Of a stretch of DNA of 64,000 bases, positions 25,479 to 33,733 are shown piece after piece. Each line of letters begins with the position of its first letter. Position 1 is the stretch's first letter. The notes under the pieces were generated by a model. That model made no database searches. It was not told where the DNA came from and saw only the letters and a list, made by a program, of their open reading frames with translations. Source of the stretch: Butyrivibrio fibrisolvens (GTDB lineage: Bacteria > Bacillota > Clostridia > Lachnospirales > Lachnospiraceae); NCBI RefSeq assembly GCF_023206215.1, contig NZ_CP065800.1, positions 868,001 through 932,000 of the forward strand. The letters run 5' to 3'. The position numbers and the translations under genes are program-made.

Positions 25479-26630
25479 ATGGGGAAGAAGAGCTTATTTG
25501 GCACACTTTTCTTATTTGAGATCAAAAAGATATTAAAGAACAGGTTCACTGTTATACTGCTGATTGTCATTGCTGCATATTCCCTCCTGCAAGGAGTGTT
25601 CCAGGCGGAGCAGATGGGAGATTACGAAAGTAGGACCGTAGACCTTGAAAGGGCAATCGATGACCGCGAGATAGACAACACGCTTTTTTCAGAGCTTGTG
25701 GAGGCGGCAGATGAATATGGAACCTGGTGGAATGAGTCTAATTGCACATATAATGCGCTATGCGACTGGGTGAGGAAGATAGTGGATTATGGTAAGCCCA
25801 TTGCTGACTACGATGCTGATTCTATCTATCAGATCAGGCAGGATACCATAAAGGACGGCATGGAGATGTGCGCCCTTACAGAAGGCGAAGAGAGATACTG
25901 GGAAGAAAAGGAAGCTCTGATTGATAAGCCGCTAGTGTGGCATTCTTTTGATGAGATGCTGGGGCTATATGATATCGTACAGTCGATACCGCTCATTATG
26001 CTCTTTGTGATTACTTTATTGCTAAGCCAGATCTTTGCAGGAGAGGTAAAAGACAAAACGGATCCTCTTCTTCGCTGTACTAGGGGCGGATGGGGTATCA
26101 CCTATGTTGCCAAGATAGCGGCAGCAGTGGTAAGTACCTTTTTGCTGACAGTTTTATTTGGCGGAATATCTGTTACGACAAGTCTGCTCCTGTGGGGCAG
26201 TAATGGCTGGAATGGGGTGGTGCAGAACCTTATGCCCCTGACTTCCGAGCCTCTTACCATGGGTGCGTTCTTTGGAAGACAGATACTGGTTGCTTTTGCT
26301 GCATGTCTCCTTTTGACCGCTGCAACCTGCTTTTTATCAGAGTGCTTTAATAACCCGGTTGTGGTCATGGGCGCAGTCTTTGGAGGATTCCTACTGATAT
26401 TGGCCGGCTCCAGAGAGATACCGATGGTTATCAGGCCTTTGTCCCAATTTTTGTATCTATTATCACCAGTCGATATGACATCTCCTAATGTGCTTTACGA
26501 ATTCAGGCTTGTGGGCTTTGGTGGCCACTACCTGACAGCGCTGCAGTTCGCACCGATACTGTACGCATTTATATCAGTTTTAGCCGTATTCGCCGGATAC
26601 TTTGTTTATTTGAGAAAAAATAGGGCATGA
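25479..26630 (+). CDS. ABC-2 type permease
   Basis: 383 residues. One hydrophobic helix near residues 20-38, a large extracellular loop (about 40-160), then five or six helices starting at IPLIMLFVITLLLSQIFAG, as in ABC-2 permeases. ATG 25479 is preferred to the TTG at 25476, with GAAGAGGAGG upstream and only three bases after the ATPase stop. Together with the ATPase it forms an exporter; substrate unknown. Confidence 0.85.
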   Translation: MGKKSLFGTLFLFEIKKILKNRFTVILLIVIAAYSLLQGVFQAEQMGDYESRTVDLERAIDDREIDNTLFSELVEAADEYGTWWNESNCTYNALCDWVRKIVDYGKPIADYDADSIYQIRQDTIKDGMEMCALTEGEERYWEEKEALIDKPLVWHSFDEMLGLYDIVQSIPLIMLFVITLLLSQIFAGEVKDKTDPLLRCTRGGWGITYVAKIAAAVVSTFLLTVLFGGISVTTSLLLWGSNGWNGVVQNLMPLTSEPLTMGAFFGRQILVAFAACLLLTAATCFLSECFNNPVVVMGAVFGGFLLILAGSREIPMVIRPLSQFLYLLSPVDMTSPNVLYEFRLVGFGGHYLTALQFAPILYAFISVLAVFAGYFVYLRKNRA

Positions 26631-26782
26631 TAAATAATTCCGTCAGGGTTTGACTCTTTTGTTTACTATAATATTAAAACAGGCTCACCTCTACGATGCT
26701 CATCCATAGTATACGATTCTTGCTATTATGTTGAAACGCTTAAGCCTGTATGATAAACTGAAACTGATTTAATGGGGACTTT

Positions 26783-26818
26783 AATTGCCTTGTCTTTTAT
26801 ACAAAAGTCAGGGCAATT
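26783..26818 (+). promoter_or_regulatory. Hairpin in the hprK leader
   Basis: AATTGCC and GGCAATT close an inner stem CTTTT-ATAC-AAAAG. It lies 38 bases before the hprK start and might end upstream transcription or affect hprK expression. Tentative. Confidence 0.35.
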
Positions 26819-26855
26819 GTATCTAAACTTCCTAAATATATGGAGGGATCTTATT

Positions 26856-27797
26856 ATGGCTAGCGTTAAACTTAAAACTATCATCGAATGGATCAAACTT
26901 GATAACCTGACACCTGATATACCGATAGAGAAGATCAGGATCACACAGCCGGATATCAACAGACCTGCGCTGCAGCTTGCCGGATATTTTGAACACTTCG
27001 AGGCAACAAGACTTCAGATTGTAGGATTCGTTGAGTATACCTACATGGAGTCACTTCCACAGGAGCAGAAAGAAAAGGCTTACAGAGATTTTCTTTCATT
27101 TGATATACCTGCTGTTATTTTCTGCAGAGAGCTGGTACCTGACAATCTGTTCCTTAAGATTGCCAATGAAGAGCAGGTTCCTGTTCTTATGACCAGAAAG
27201 CCTACATCTGCTGTTATGGCTGAGATCATCAGATATCTTAATGAGAAGCTTGCACCTTGCATCTCTATCCACGGAGTACTTGTCGATGTATACGGTGAAG
27301 GCGTTCTTATCACAGGTGACAGCGGTATCGGTAAGTCAGAGGCTGCACTTGAGCTTATTAAGCGTGGACACAGACTTGTATCCGATGATGTAGTAGAACT
27401 TAGGAAAATAAGTGACGAGCTTCTTCTTGGAAGTGCACCTGATATCACAAGGCACTTCATCGAGCTTAGAGGTATCGGAATCATAGATGTCAAGACACTT
27501 TATGGTGTATCAAGTGTTCGTGACAGTAAGGCTATAGACCTTGTCATCAAGCTTGAGGACTGGGACAAGGACAAGGAGTATGACAGACTGGGACTTGAGG
27601 AGCAGTATACAGAATATCTTGGCAACAGGATAGTATGTCACAGAATCCCTATAAGACCCGGTAGAAACCTGGCGGTTATATGCGAATCTGCCGCTGTTAA
27701 CCACCGTCAGAAGAAGATGGGTTATAATGCTGCTCAGGAGCTTTATAATAGAGTGCAGAATTCACTCCAGCATCATGGAGATGAGGACGCTGACTAA
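26856..27797 (+). CDS. hprK: HPr kinase/phosphorylase
   Basis: Phosphorylates HPr at Ser-46 in response to fructose-1,6-bisphosphate and ATP, and dephosphorylates it with phosphate: the sensor of Gram-positive carbon catabolite control. 313 residues, normal. The P-loop GDSGIGKSEAALELIKRGH, then LVSDDVV and the HprK signature region IELRGIGIIDV. ATG 26856 has GGAGGG 8 bases upstream; the frame extending to 26772 has none. First gene of a cluster with glucokinase, murB, rapZ, whiA and a HPr paralogue, which may be its substrate. Confidence 0.95.
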   Translation: MASVKLKTIIEWIKLDNLTPDIPIEKIRITQPDINRPALQLAGYFEHFEATRLQIVGFVEYTYMESLPQEQKEKAYRDFLSFDIPAVIFCRELVPDNLFLKIANEEQVPVLMTRKPTSAVMAEIIRYLNEKLAPCISIHGVLVDVYGEGVLITGDSGIGKSEAALELIKRGHRLVSDDVVELRKISDELLLGSAPDITRHFIELRGIGIIDVKTLYGVSSVRDSKAIDLVIKLEDWDKDKEYDRLGLEEQYTEYLGNRIVCHRIPIRPGRNLAVICESAAVNHRQKKMGYNAAQELYNRVQNSLQHHGDEDAD

Positions 27798-27827
27798 ATT
27801 TTATAGGAAGGTTATGGGATTACATTA

Positions 27828-28763
27828 ATGAAGTATGCATTTGGAGTTGATATAGGCGGAACGACTGTAAAGATGGGTCTTCTGGACTATGAGGGCAACA
27901 TTGAAGAGAGCTGGGAGATACCCACAAGAACAGAAGATAACGGAGAGAACATTCTGCCGGATATCGCTTCTTCAATCAAGGCTAAGATCGAAGAAAAGGG
28001 ACTTAACAAAGAGGATATTGCAGGTGTCGGAGTAGGAGCTCCCGGCGCTGTAGACAGTAACGGAGTTATATTCCAGGCAGTTAATATCGGATGGGGCAGA
28101 AAGAATCTTCAGGAAGAACTTGAAAAGCTTGTCGAGCTTCCTGTCAAAGCCGGCAATGATGCCAACGTAGCAGCTCTTGGTGAAGCCTGGAGAGGCGGCG
28201 GACGCGGACATAGCGATATGCTCATGGTAACTCTTGGAACAGGTGTTGGTGGTGGTATCATCATCGGCGGCAAGATTGTTAACGGTGTTGCAGGTTCCGG
28301 CGGAGAGATCGGACACATCCATATAGAAGACAATGAGACTAAAAAGTGCGGATGCGGTAATAAGGGCTGTTTCGAACAGTATGCATCTGCTACAGGTATA
28401 GTACTTCTTGCATCACGTATACTGGGAGCAACAGACAAGGATTCTGTACTTAGACGTGGCCAGCTTTCAAGTAAAGGAATCTTCGATGCTGCCAAGGCAG
28501 GAGATGAGCTTGCTGTAGAGATAACCAAGAAGTATGGTTACTATCTGGGAAAAGGACTTGCTATATGTGCTACAATCCTTAATCCTGAAGTTATAGTAAT
28601 AGGCGGCGGAGTATCAAAGTGCGGAGAAATTATTTTTGATCTTTTAAAGCCATCATTTGAAGAGTATGTATTTGAAGGCTGCCAAGAGACAGCTTTTGCT
28701 CTGGCAGAGCTTGGAAACAACGCAGGTATCTGCGGCGCAGCGAAGATGGTCATAGGAGATTAA
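27828..28763 (+). CDS. glcK: ROK-family glucokinase
   Basis: 311 residues. ATP site GVDIGGTTVKMGLLD, sugar loop with GNDANVAALGEAW, and the ROK zinc motif CGCGNKGCFEQYAS. It phosphorylates free glucose released by the cellobiose- or xylan-type glycosidases of the organism. It follows hprK by 30 bases, likely in one operon, which fits joint carbon control. The ribosome binding site (AGGAAGG) is about 16 bases away. Confidence 0.92.
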   Translation: MKYAFGVDIGGTTVKMGLLDYEGNIEESWEIPTRTEDNGENILPDIASSIKAKIEEKGLNKEDIAGVGVGAPGAVDSNGVIFQAVNIGWGRKNLQEELEKLVELPVKAGNDANVAALGEAWRGGGRGHSDMLMVTLGTGVGGGIIIGGKIVNGVAGSGGEIGHIHIEDNETKKCGCGNKGCFEQYASATGIVLLASRILGATDKDSVLRRGQLSSKGIFDAAKAGDELAVEITKKYGYYLGKGLAICATILNPEVIVIGGGVSKCGEIIFDLLKPSFEEYVFEGCQETAFALAELGNNAGICGAAKMVIGD

Positions 28764-28827
28764 ATTTTCTTTGAAAATTTAACTCTTGATAACGAACCAA
28801 TCATCTTCGTCAATCGGAGGAAGTATA

Positions 28828-29739
28828 TTGAATCAGGAAATACTTGATCAGATTAATGCAATCATCCCCAAGGAGAATATCCTTGGGGATGAACCTATGA
28901 GCAGGCACACTACATTCAGAACAGGTGGGTCTGCTGACTATTTTATTAGAATAAGTTCTAAGGATGAGCTTTCTAAGCTTATTACGGTTCTCAAAAAAGA
29001 GAATATAGATTTTTTTGTCACAGGTAATGGAAGTAATCTTCTGGTATCCGATAATGGATATCACGGAGTTATCATATCTATGAGCGGGCTTGACACACTT
29101 CAAGTGGATGGAAACCGTATCTTGGCAGGTGCCGGAGTCCTTAATTCCAAGGTAGCGCAGGAAGCTTTGAAACATTCGCTTACAGGAATGGAAGCTCTTG
29201 CAGGTATTCCGGGATCTGTAGGCGGATGTCTTCGTATGAACGCAGGCGCTTACGGGTCTGAGATGAAGGATGTCGTAGAGTCAGCTGATATTATGTTTGA
29301 GGACGGACATGTAGAGACTATGTCTGTTGATGACATGAAGCTTCGGTACAGAGGCAGCAGGATAGGCGATGAGAAGCTTTATGTTCTTGGAGTTACTTTT
29401 TCTCTTTTTAATGGAGAGAAAAAGGCCATAGAAGAAGCAATGGCTGATTATGCTGCAAGAAGAAGAGACAAGCAGCCGCTTGAATTCCCAAGTGCAGGAT
29501 CTACCTTCAAAAGGCCTGAAGGATACTTTGCAGGTAAGCTGATACAAGATGCAGGTCTGCGGGGATTTGCCATAGGCGGAGCACAGGTATCGGACAAGCA
29601 TTGCGGATTTGTAGTTAATAAAGGCGGAGCAACTTCCAGGGATGTTATAGATGTAATAAGACATGTCCAGAAAACAGTGCTTGAAACCAGCGGCGTAGAA
29701 CTGGATACAGAAGTGATCCTTCTTGGAGATTTTGAGTAA
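28828..29739 (+). CDS. murB: UDP-N-acetylenolpyruvoylglucosamine reductase
   Basis: FAD enzyme that reduces UDP-GlcNAc-enolpyruvate to UDP-MurNAc in peptidoglycan synthesis. 303 residues from a TTG start at 28828, which is chosen because CGGAGG lies 7 bases upstream; the ATG-like codons before it have no site. The FAD-binding run TFRTGGSADYF, VTGNGSNLLV, AGIPGSVGGCLRMNAGAYG and the catalytic Ser region SAGSTFKRP are present (type II MurB). Confidence 0.95.
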   Translation: MNQEILDQINAIIPKENILGDEPMSRHTTFRTGGSADYFIRISSKDELSKLITVLKKENIDFFVTGNGSNLLVSDNGYHGVIISMSGLDTLQVDGNRILAGAGVLNSKVAQEALKHSLTGMEALAGIPGSVGGCLRMNAGAYGSEMKDVVESADIMFEDGHVETMSVDDMKLRYRGSRIGDEKLYVLGVTFSLFNGEKKAIEEAMADYAARRRDKQPLEFPSAGSTFKRPEGYFAGKLIQDAGLRGFAIGGAQVSDKHCGFVVNKGGATSRDVIDVIRHVQKTVLETSGVELDTEVILLGDFE

Positions 29740-29759
29740 AGAATAAGGTGTAAAGGGTA

Positions 29760-29838
29760 GTAATAGAGCTTTCACCGAAGGTGAACTCAACCTACTCTAT
29801 TACGGCATTTTTGAATCTTTGATTCAAAAATGTATAGC
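29760..29838. repeat. Two-hairpin interspersed repeat, copy 2
   Basis: GTAATAGAG / CTCTATTAC with inner TTCACCGAAGGTGAA, then CATTTTTGAATC / GATTCAAAAATG and GTATAG. Same layout and consensus as 2709-2787, with compensating base changes in the stems. It lies between murB and rapZ, inside what otherwise looks like one operon. Confidence 0.8.
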
Positions 29839-29858
29839 GATTTAGAAAGGAGATTTAT

Positions 29859-30746
29859 ATGCGCTTTGTTATAGTTACAGGTATGAGCGGCGGCGGCAAG
29901 TCAACCGCGATTCACATGCTTGAGGATTCGGGATATTATTGCGTAGACAATCTCCCCATATCTCTAATAGAGAAATTTGTAGAACTGATCCTGGTACCGG
30001 AGAGCGATATCACCAAGGTGGCTCTTGGTATGGACGTAAGAGGCGGCGAAGCCTTCCGCGAAGTTCCGGCCATGATAGATTCCTTAAGGCAAAAGGGAGT
30101 CCCGGTAGAAGTCCTCTTCATGGAGACTAGCGATCAGGTCCTTGTCAAAAGGTACAAAGAGTCAAGACGTCTTCACCCACTGGCTGCAGGCGGCAGGATA
30201 GAAGATGGAATTAAAAGAGAAAGAGAGATTCTCTCAGGACTTAAGGAGAAGGCGGATTATATAATCGATACATCCAAACTTCTTACAAGAGAGCTAAGGA
30301 TAGAACTTAATCGTATTTTCGTAGAGAATGCCTCTTATAATAATCTTATAGTCACGATCCTTTCTTTTGGCTTCAAATATGGAATACCTGATGATGCGGA
30401 TCTTGTATTCGATGTAAGATTCCTTCCAAATCCGTATTATGTAGAGGAGCTTAGTCCTCAGACGGGTAATGACAAGCCGGTTCAGGACTATGTCAAGAGC
30501 TTCCCGGAATGCGGACAGTTTGTAGACAAGCTTGAAGATATGCTTACATTCCTGATCCCGGGATATATCAAGGAAGGTAAGTATCAGCTTGTAATAGCTA
30601 TAGGCTGTACCGGAGGCCAACACAGAAGCGTTACGATAGCCAATGAACTTTTTGCCAGAATGTATGGCAAGGGCAATTATGGACTTAAGATTTTCCACCG
30701 AGATGTGGACAAGGCCAGAAAGAGCTTTGTTCCGCCCCAAGCCTGA
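29859..30746 (+). CDS. rapZ: RNase adapter RapZ (YvcJ)
   Basis: 295 residues. Walker A GMSGGGKSTAIHMLED, the DNLP run (YYCVDNLPISL) and the C-terminal IAIGCTGGQHRSV region are diagnostic. In E. coli RapZ controls GlcN6P synthase mRNA; in Bacillus the homologue YvcJ binds nucleotides and sits in the yvcI-J-K-L-crh operon. Here rapZ is directly followed by whiA and HPr, the same order minus yvcK. AGAAAGGAG precedes the ATG. Confidence 0.93.
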   Translation: MRFVIVTGMSGGGKSTAIHMLEDSGYYCVDNLPISLIEKFVELILVPESDITKVALGMDVRGGEAFREVPAMIDSLRQKGVPVEVLFMETSDQVLVKRYKESRRLHPLAAGGRIEDGIKREREILSGLKEKADYIIDTSKLLTRELRIELNRIFVENASYNNLIVTILSFGFKYGIPDDADLVFDVRFLPNPYYVEELSPQTGNDKPVQDYVKSFPECGQFVDKLEDMLTFLIPGYIKEGKYQLVIAIGCTGGQHRSVTIANELFARMYGKGNYGLKIFHRDVDKARKSFVPPQA

Positions 30747-30767
30747 CAGAAATGAGGAAGGACTGAT

Positions 30768-31714
30768 ATGTCTTTTTCTACAGATGTAAAAGAAGAGCTT
30801 ATAAACCATACAGGAAAAGCAAGGCATTGCCAGCTGGCCGGACTTTCGGTTATATTTCGTATGGAGTGCATATTGGAAAAAGATCCGCAAAGCCAGGAAT
30901 TATCGCTCTTCATGCAAACAGATAACGTTTTTTCGGTTAGAAAATGCTTTACAATATTAAAAAAGCATTTAATATAGATACTGATATTCTGGAGACGGAA
31001 CGAGAGATACACGTAAATGGGCGCTATTACAAGAAGGTAGATCTTGATAGCGGCATTTTGAAGACGATACTCATGGCGCTTAAGGAAATCGATGGGGACG
31101 GGACACTTCGGGTTCCAAACGGAGTAGTGAGTCCTCTTTTGTTGCGCAGTCAGTGCTGCAAGAGAGCTTTCCTTAGAGACCTGTTTATCTGCTCCGGTTC
31201 TATATCAGATCCTACTAAGTCCTATCATATGGAATTTGTATGTGATAATGAAGATCAGGCACATCAGCTCCTTGATGTTCTTGAGGATTTTAGTATTAAG
31301 GGCCGATTGATACTTCGGAAGAAGTATTACGTAGTATATCTCAAAGAAGGTGAGGAGATCGTAGATCTTCTTAATATAATGGAAGCCCACGTAGGTCTTA
31401 TGAATCTTGAAAATCTCAGGATTCTTAAAGATATGCGCAATTCCGTTAACCGCCGCGTTAACTGTGAGACTGCCAATATTGCCAAGACTGCAACAGCAGC
31501 TTCAAGGCAGATGGATGACATCATGTATATCGAGCAGCATTACGGTATCGCAAAACTCTCAGAAGGCCTTAGGGCCATAGCAGAGGCTAGACTCGAACAT
31601 CCGGAAGCAACATTGTCCGAGCTTGGAGGATATTTAAGTCCACCTGTCGGTAAATCCGGAGTCAATCACAGACTTCGTAAACTCAGCGAACTTGCAGATA
31701 AGCTGCGAGGCTGA
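30768..31714 (+). CDS. whiA: DNA-binding protein WhiA, split by a -1 frameshift
   Basis: Sporulation/division-associated regulator WhiA with LAGLIDADG-like and helix-turn-helix domains. The start MSFSTDVKEELINH runs to a stop at 30977; the rest (from KKAFNIDTDILE, readable 30944-31714) continues in the -1 frame to RLRKLSELADKLRG. Together they give about 316 residues, the full WhiA length. The two frames meet at A AAA AAG (30959-30965), in the correct phase for a -1 slip, which yields LKKAFNID. The cause is a real or programmed frameshift, or a lost A in the sequence. GAGGAAGG precedes the start. Flanked by rapZ and HPr as in Bacillus. Confidence 0.9.
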
Positions 31715-31763
31715 TAGAAGTAAGGTTTTAGTACGCTTAAAAAGCGCAGAGGAAAGAGGAGTT

Positions 31764-32030
31764 ATGATTAAAAAATCTATCGAAATCAAACTGCCACACG
31801 GACTTGAAGCACGTCCTGTCGCTGAACTTGTACAGGTTGCAAGCAAGTATGACAGCACTATTCACATCGAAGTACAGGAAAGAAAAGTTAACGCCAAGAG
31901 CATAATGGGTATGATGACTCTTAATCTTAAGAGTGGTGAAATGATAGACGTTATCGCTGAAGGCAGTGACGAAGCTGCTGCTGTAGCAGATATGGCCAAC
32001 TATCTTGAGGGTGCTACTTCACTGGCCTGA
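31764..32030 (+). CDS. HPr-family protein with Glu-15 (Crh-like)
   Basis: 88 residues from ATG 31764 (GGAAAGAGGAG upstream). It keeps the HprK-target Ser-46 in VNAKSIMGMM, but the PTS phosphorylation site His-15 is replaced by Glu in HGLEARPV. It therefore cannot carry PTS phosphate like normal HPr and resembles Bacillus Crh (Gln-15), also encoded after whiA. Likely a dedicated regulator for CcpA-type control or for central metabolism, phosphorylated by the HprK five genes upstream. A catalytic HPr should exist elsewhere. Confidence 0.9.
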   Translation: MIKKSIEIKLPHGLEARPVAELVQVASKYDSTIHIEVQERKVNAKSIMGMMTLNLKSGEMIDVIAEGSDEAAAVADMANYLEGATSLA

Positions 32031-32061
32031 AAAATATTATAAAAGGGCAGACTATTAATAT

Positions 32062-32958
32062 ATGAATGCTCAAAAAATGTTATTTGTCTATAATCCTCAT
32101 GCCGGGAAGGCTACTATAAGAGGACATCTCCTTGATCTGATAGATATTTTTACCAAAGCAGGATATGAAGTTACTGCATATCCTACTCAGAGTCAGGGAG
32201 ATGGCGAAAGACGTGTCCGTGAACGTGATGATGGCTATGATATAGTTGTGTGCTGCGGCGGAGACGGTACTTTGGATGAAGTGGTTTCCGGCATGATGAA
32301 TTCTAATGTCAAAGTGCCGATAGGTTATGTCCCGGCCGGTTCTACCAATGATTTTGCAAAGAGTCTTGGTATCCCTTCGTCTATGACAAAGGCTGCTGAG
32401 ATAGTAGTGAAAAGTAGTGAGTTTATGTGCGATGTCGGTACGATGAACGATAAGAATTTCGTTTATTGTGCTGCTTTTGGCATATTTACAGATATATCGT
32501 ATTCTACGGACCAGACACTAAAAAATGCTCTGGGGCATGCCGCTTATATCCTTCAAAGTGTCAAAGAACTTCAGGATATAAGGTCTTATCATATGAAGAT
32601 AACCTACGGTAATGGTACTGTGATAGAAGATGAGTTCATCTATGGTATGGTTACTAATTCTATACAGGTTGGCGGCATTCAGAATATAACCGGCAAGAAC
32701 GTAAGGCTTGATGATGGCGAGTACGAGGTTACACTTGTAAGAAGACCTCAGAGTCTTATAGAGCTGCCTAATCTTGTAGGAGCACTTCTTGGTAACAGCA
32801 AGTTTAGTAGTAATGATCTTATAAGCTTTAAATTAAGCCATATCACTTTCGAATCAGATATTCCCGTTGCATGGACAAGAGACGGTGAATACGGCGGTGA
32901 GCATACGAAAGTAGAGATTAGCAATATACCGCGTGCTGTTGCAATTAAAGTTCCGTGA
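32062..32958 (+). CDS. YegS/DagK-type lipid kinase
   Basis: 298 residues. The diacylglycerol kinase catalytic domain begins FVYNPHAGK, with the ATP loop CCGGDGTLDEVVSGM and the substrate loop PAGSTNDFAKSLG. Such enzymes phosphorylate diacylglycerol or related lipids to recycle membrane and lipoteichoic-acid turnover products. It follows HPr by 31 bases and is probably in the same operon. Confidence 0.9.
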   Translation: MNAQKMLFVYNPHAGKATIRGHLLDLIDIFTKAGYEVTAYPTQSQGDGERRVRERDDGYDIVVCCGGDGTLDEVVSGMMNSNVKVPIGYVPAGSTNDFAKSLGIPSSMTKAAEIVVKSSEFMCDVGTMNDKNFVYCAAFGIFTDISYSTDQTLKNALGHAAYILQSVKELQDIRSYHMKITYGNGTVIEDEFIYGMVTNSIQVGGIQNITGKNVRLDDGEYEVTLVRRPQSLIELPNLVGALLGNSKFSSNDLISFKLSHITFESDIPVAWTRDGEYGGEHTKVEISNIPRAVAIKVP

Positions 32959-32995
32959 TATGAAAATAATAATATAAAGAGGAAGGAATTATAAA

Positions 32996-33529
32996 ATGTC
33001 TAATCAAAATCCTATAGTTACAATCACAATGGAGAGCGGAGATGTTATTAAAGCAGAGCTTTATCCGGAGATTGCTCCTAACACAGTTAATAACTTCATC
33101 TCTCTTATAAATAAGGGATTCTACAACGGAGTTATATTCCACAGAGTAATCAAAGGTTTCATGCTTCAGGGCGGAGATCCTGAAGGAACAGGTATGGGCG
33201 GCCCTGGATACTCAATTAAGGGTGAGTTCTCACATAACGGATTTAAGAACGACCTTAAGCACACACCAGGAGTACTGTCTATGGCACGTACTATGATCCC
33301 TGATTCTGCAGGTTCTCAGTTCTTCATCATGCACAAAGATGCTCCCCATCTTGACGGTGAGTATGCAGCATTCGGTAAGGTTACTGAGGGTATGGACGTT
33401 GTTAACACCATCGCTGAGACTCAGACAGACTGGAACGACAGACCTGTTAATGAGCAGAAGATGAAGAGTGTTACAGTTGATACTTTCGGCGTAACATATC
33501 CGGAACCGGAGAAGTTTCCTGAAAGATAA
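32996..33529 (+). CDS. Cyclophilin-type peptidyl-prolyl isomerase
   Basis: 177 residues without a signal peptide, so cytosolic. FHRVIKGFMLQGGDPEGTGMGGPGY, SMAR and AGSQFFIMHKDAPHLDGEYAAFGKV are the cyclophilin core, including the catalytic Arg in FHR. It speeds proline isomerisation in folding. GAGGAAGG lies before the ATG. Followed by a terminator. Confidence 0.95.
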   Translation: MSNQNPIVTITMESGDVIKAELYPEIAPNTVNNFISLINKGFYNGVIFHRVIKGFMLQGGDPEGTGMGGPGYSIKGEFSHNGFKNDLKHTPGVLSMARTMIPDSAGSQFFIMHKDAPHLDGEYAAFGKVTEGMDVVNTIAETQTDWNDRPVNEQKMKSVTVDTFGVTYPEPEKFPER

Positions 33530-33553
33530 GAATTAATATAATGAGACAAAGGG

Positions 33554-33608
33554 CGGCTGTATTGACTTATTATTTGAGCTGAATAAGTCTATAGAGCCGT
33601 CATTTCTT
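33554..33608 (+). terminator. Terminator after the cyclophilin gene
   Basis: An 18-bp stem with two mismatches (CGGCTGTATTGACTTATT and AATAAGTCTATAGAGCCG), followed by TCATTTCTTT. Confidence 0.65.
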
Positions 33609-33632
33609 TATCCCGACCAATATAGGGAGTAA

Positions 33633-33733
33633 GTTTGAAAATGCTTTATTTTCAAACACGAATTGGTGTCGCGAGCTCCACCAATATCGGACTATCAGTC
33701 ACTCGTCTTACTCGCGACATGAGATTATTTATG
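33633..33733 (+). repeat. 75-bp GAGGTTA-ATG repeat, copy C, at the Rgg start
   Basis: Leading hairpin GTTTGAAAAT / ATTTTCAAAC (33633-33657), then AATTGGTGTCGCGAGC and CTCGCGACATGAGATTATTT ending in ATG 33731, the start of the Rgg-type gene. The 32 extra codons upstream of that ATG are repeat sequence, not protein. Confidence 0.75.

Noticed and set aside
33635..33730. Extra 32 N-terminal codons of the Rgg gene
   Set aside because: These codons are interspersed repeat sequence; the helix-turn-helix domain starts at MDIGEKF (33731).
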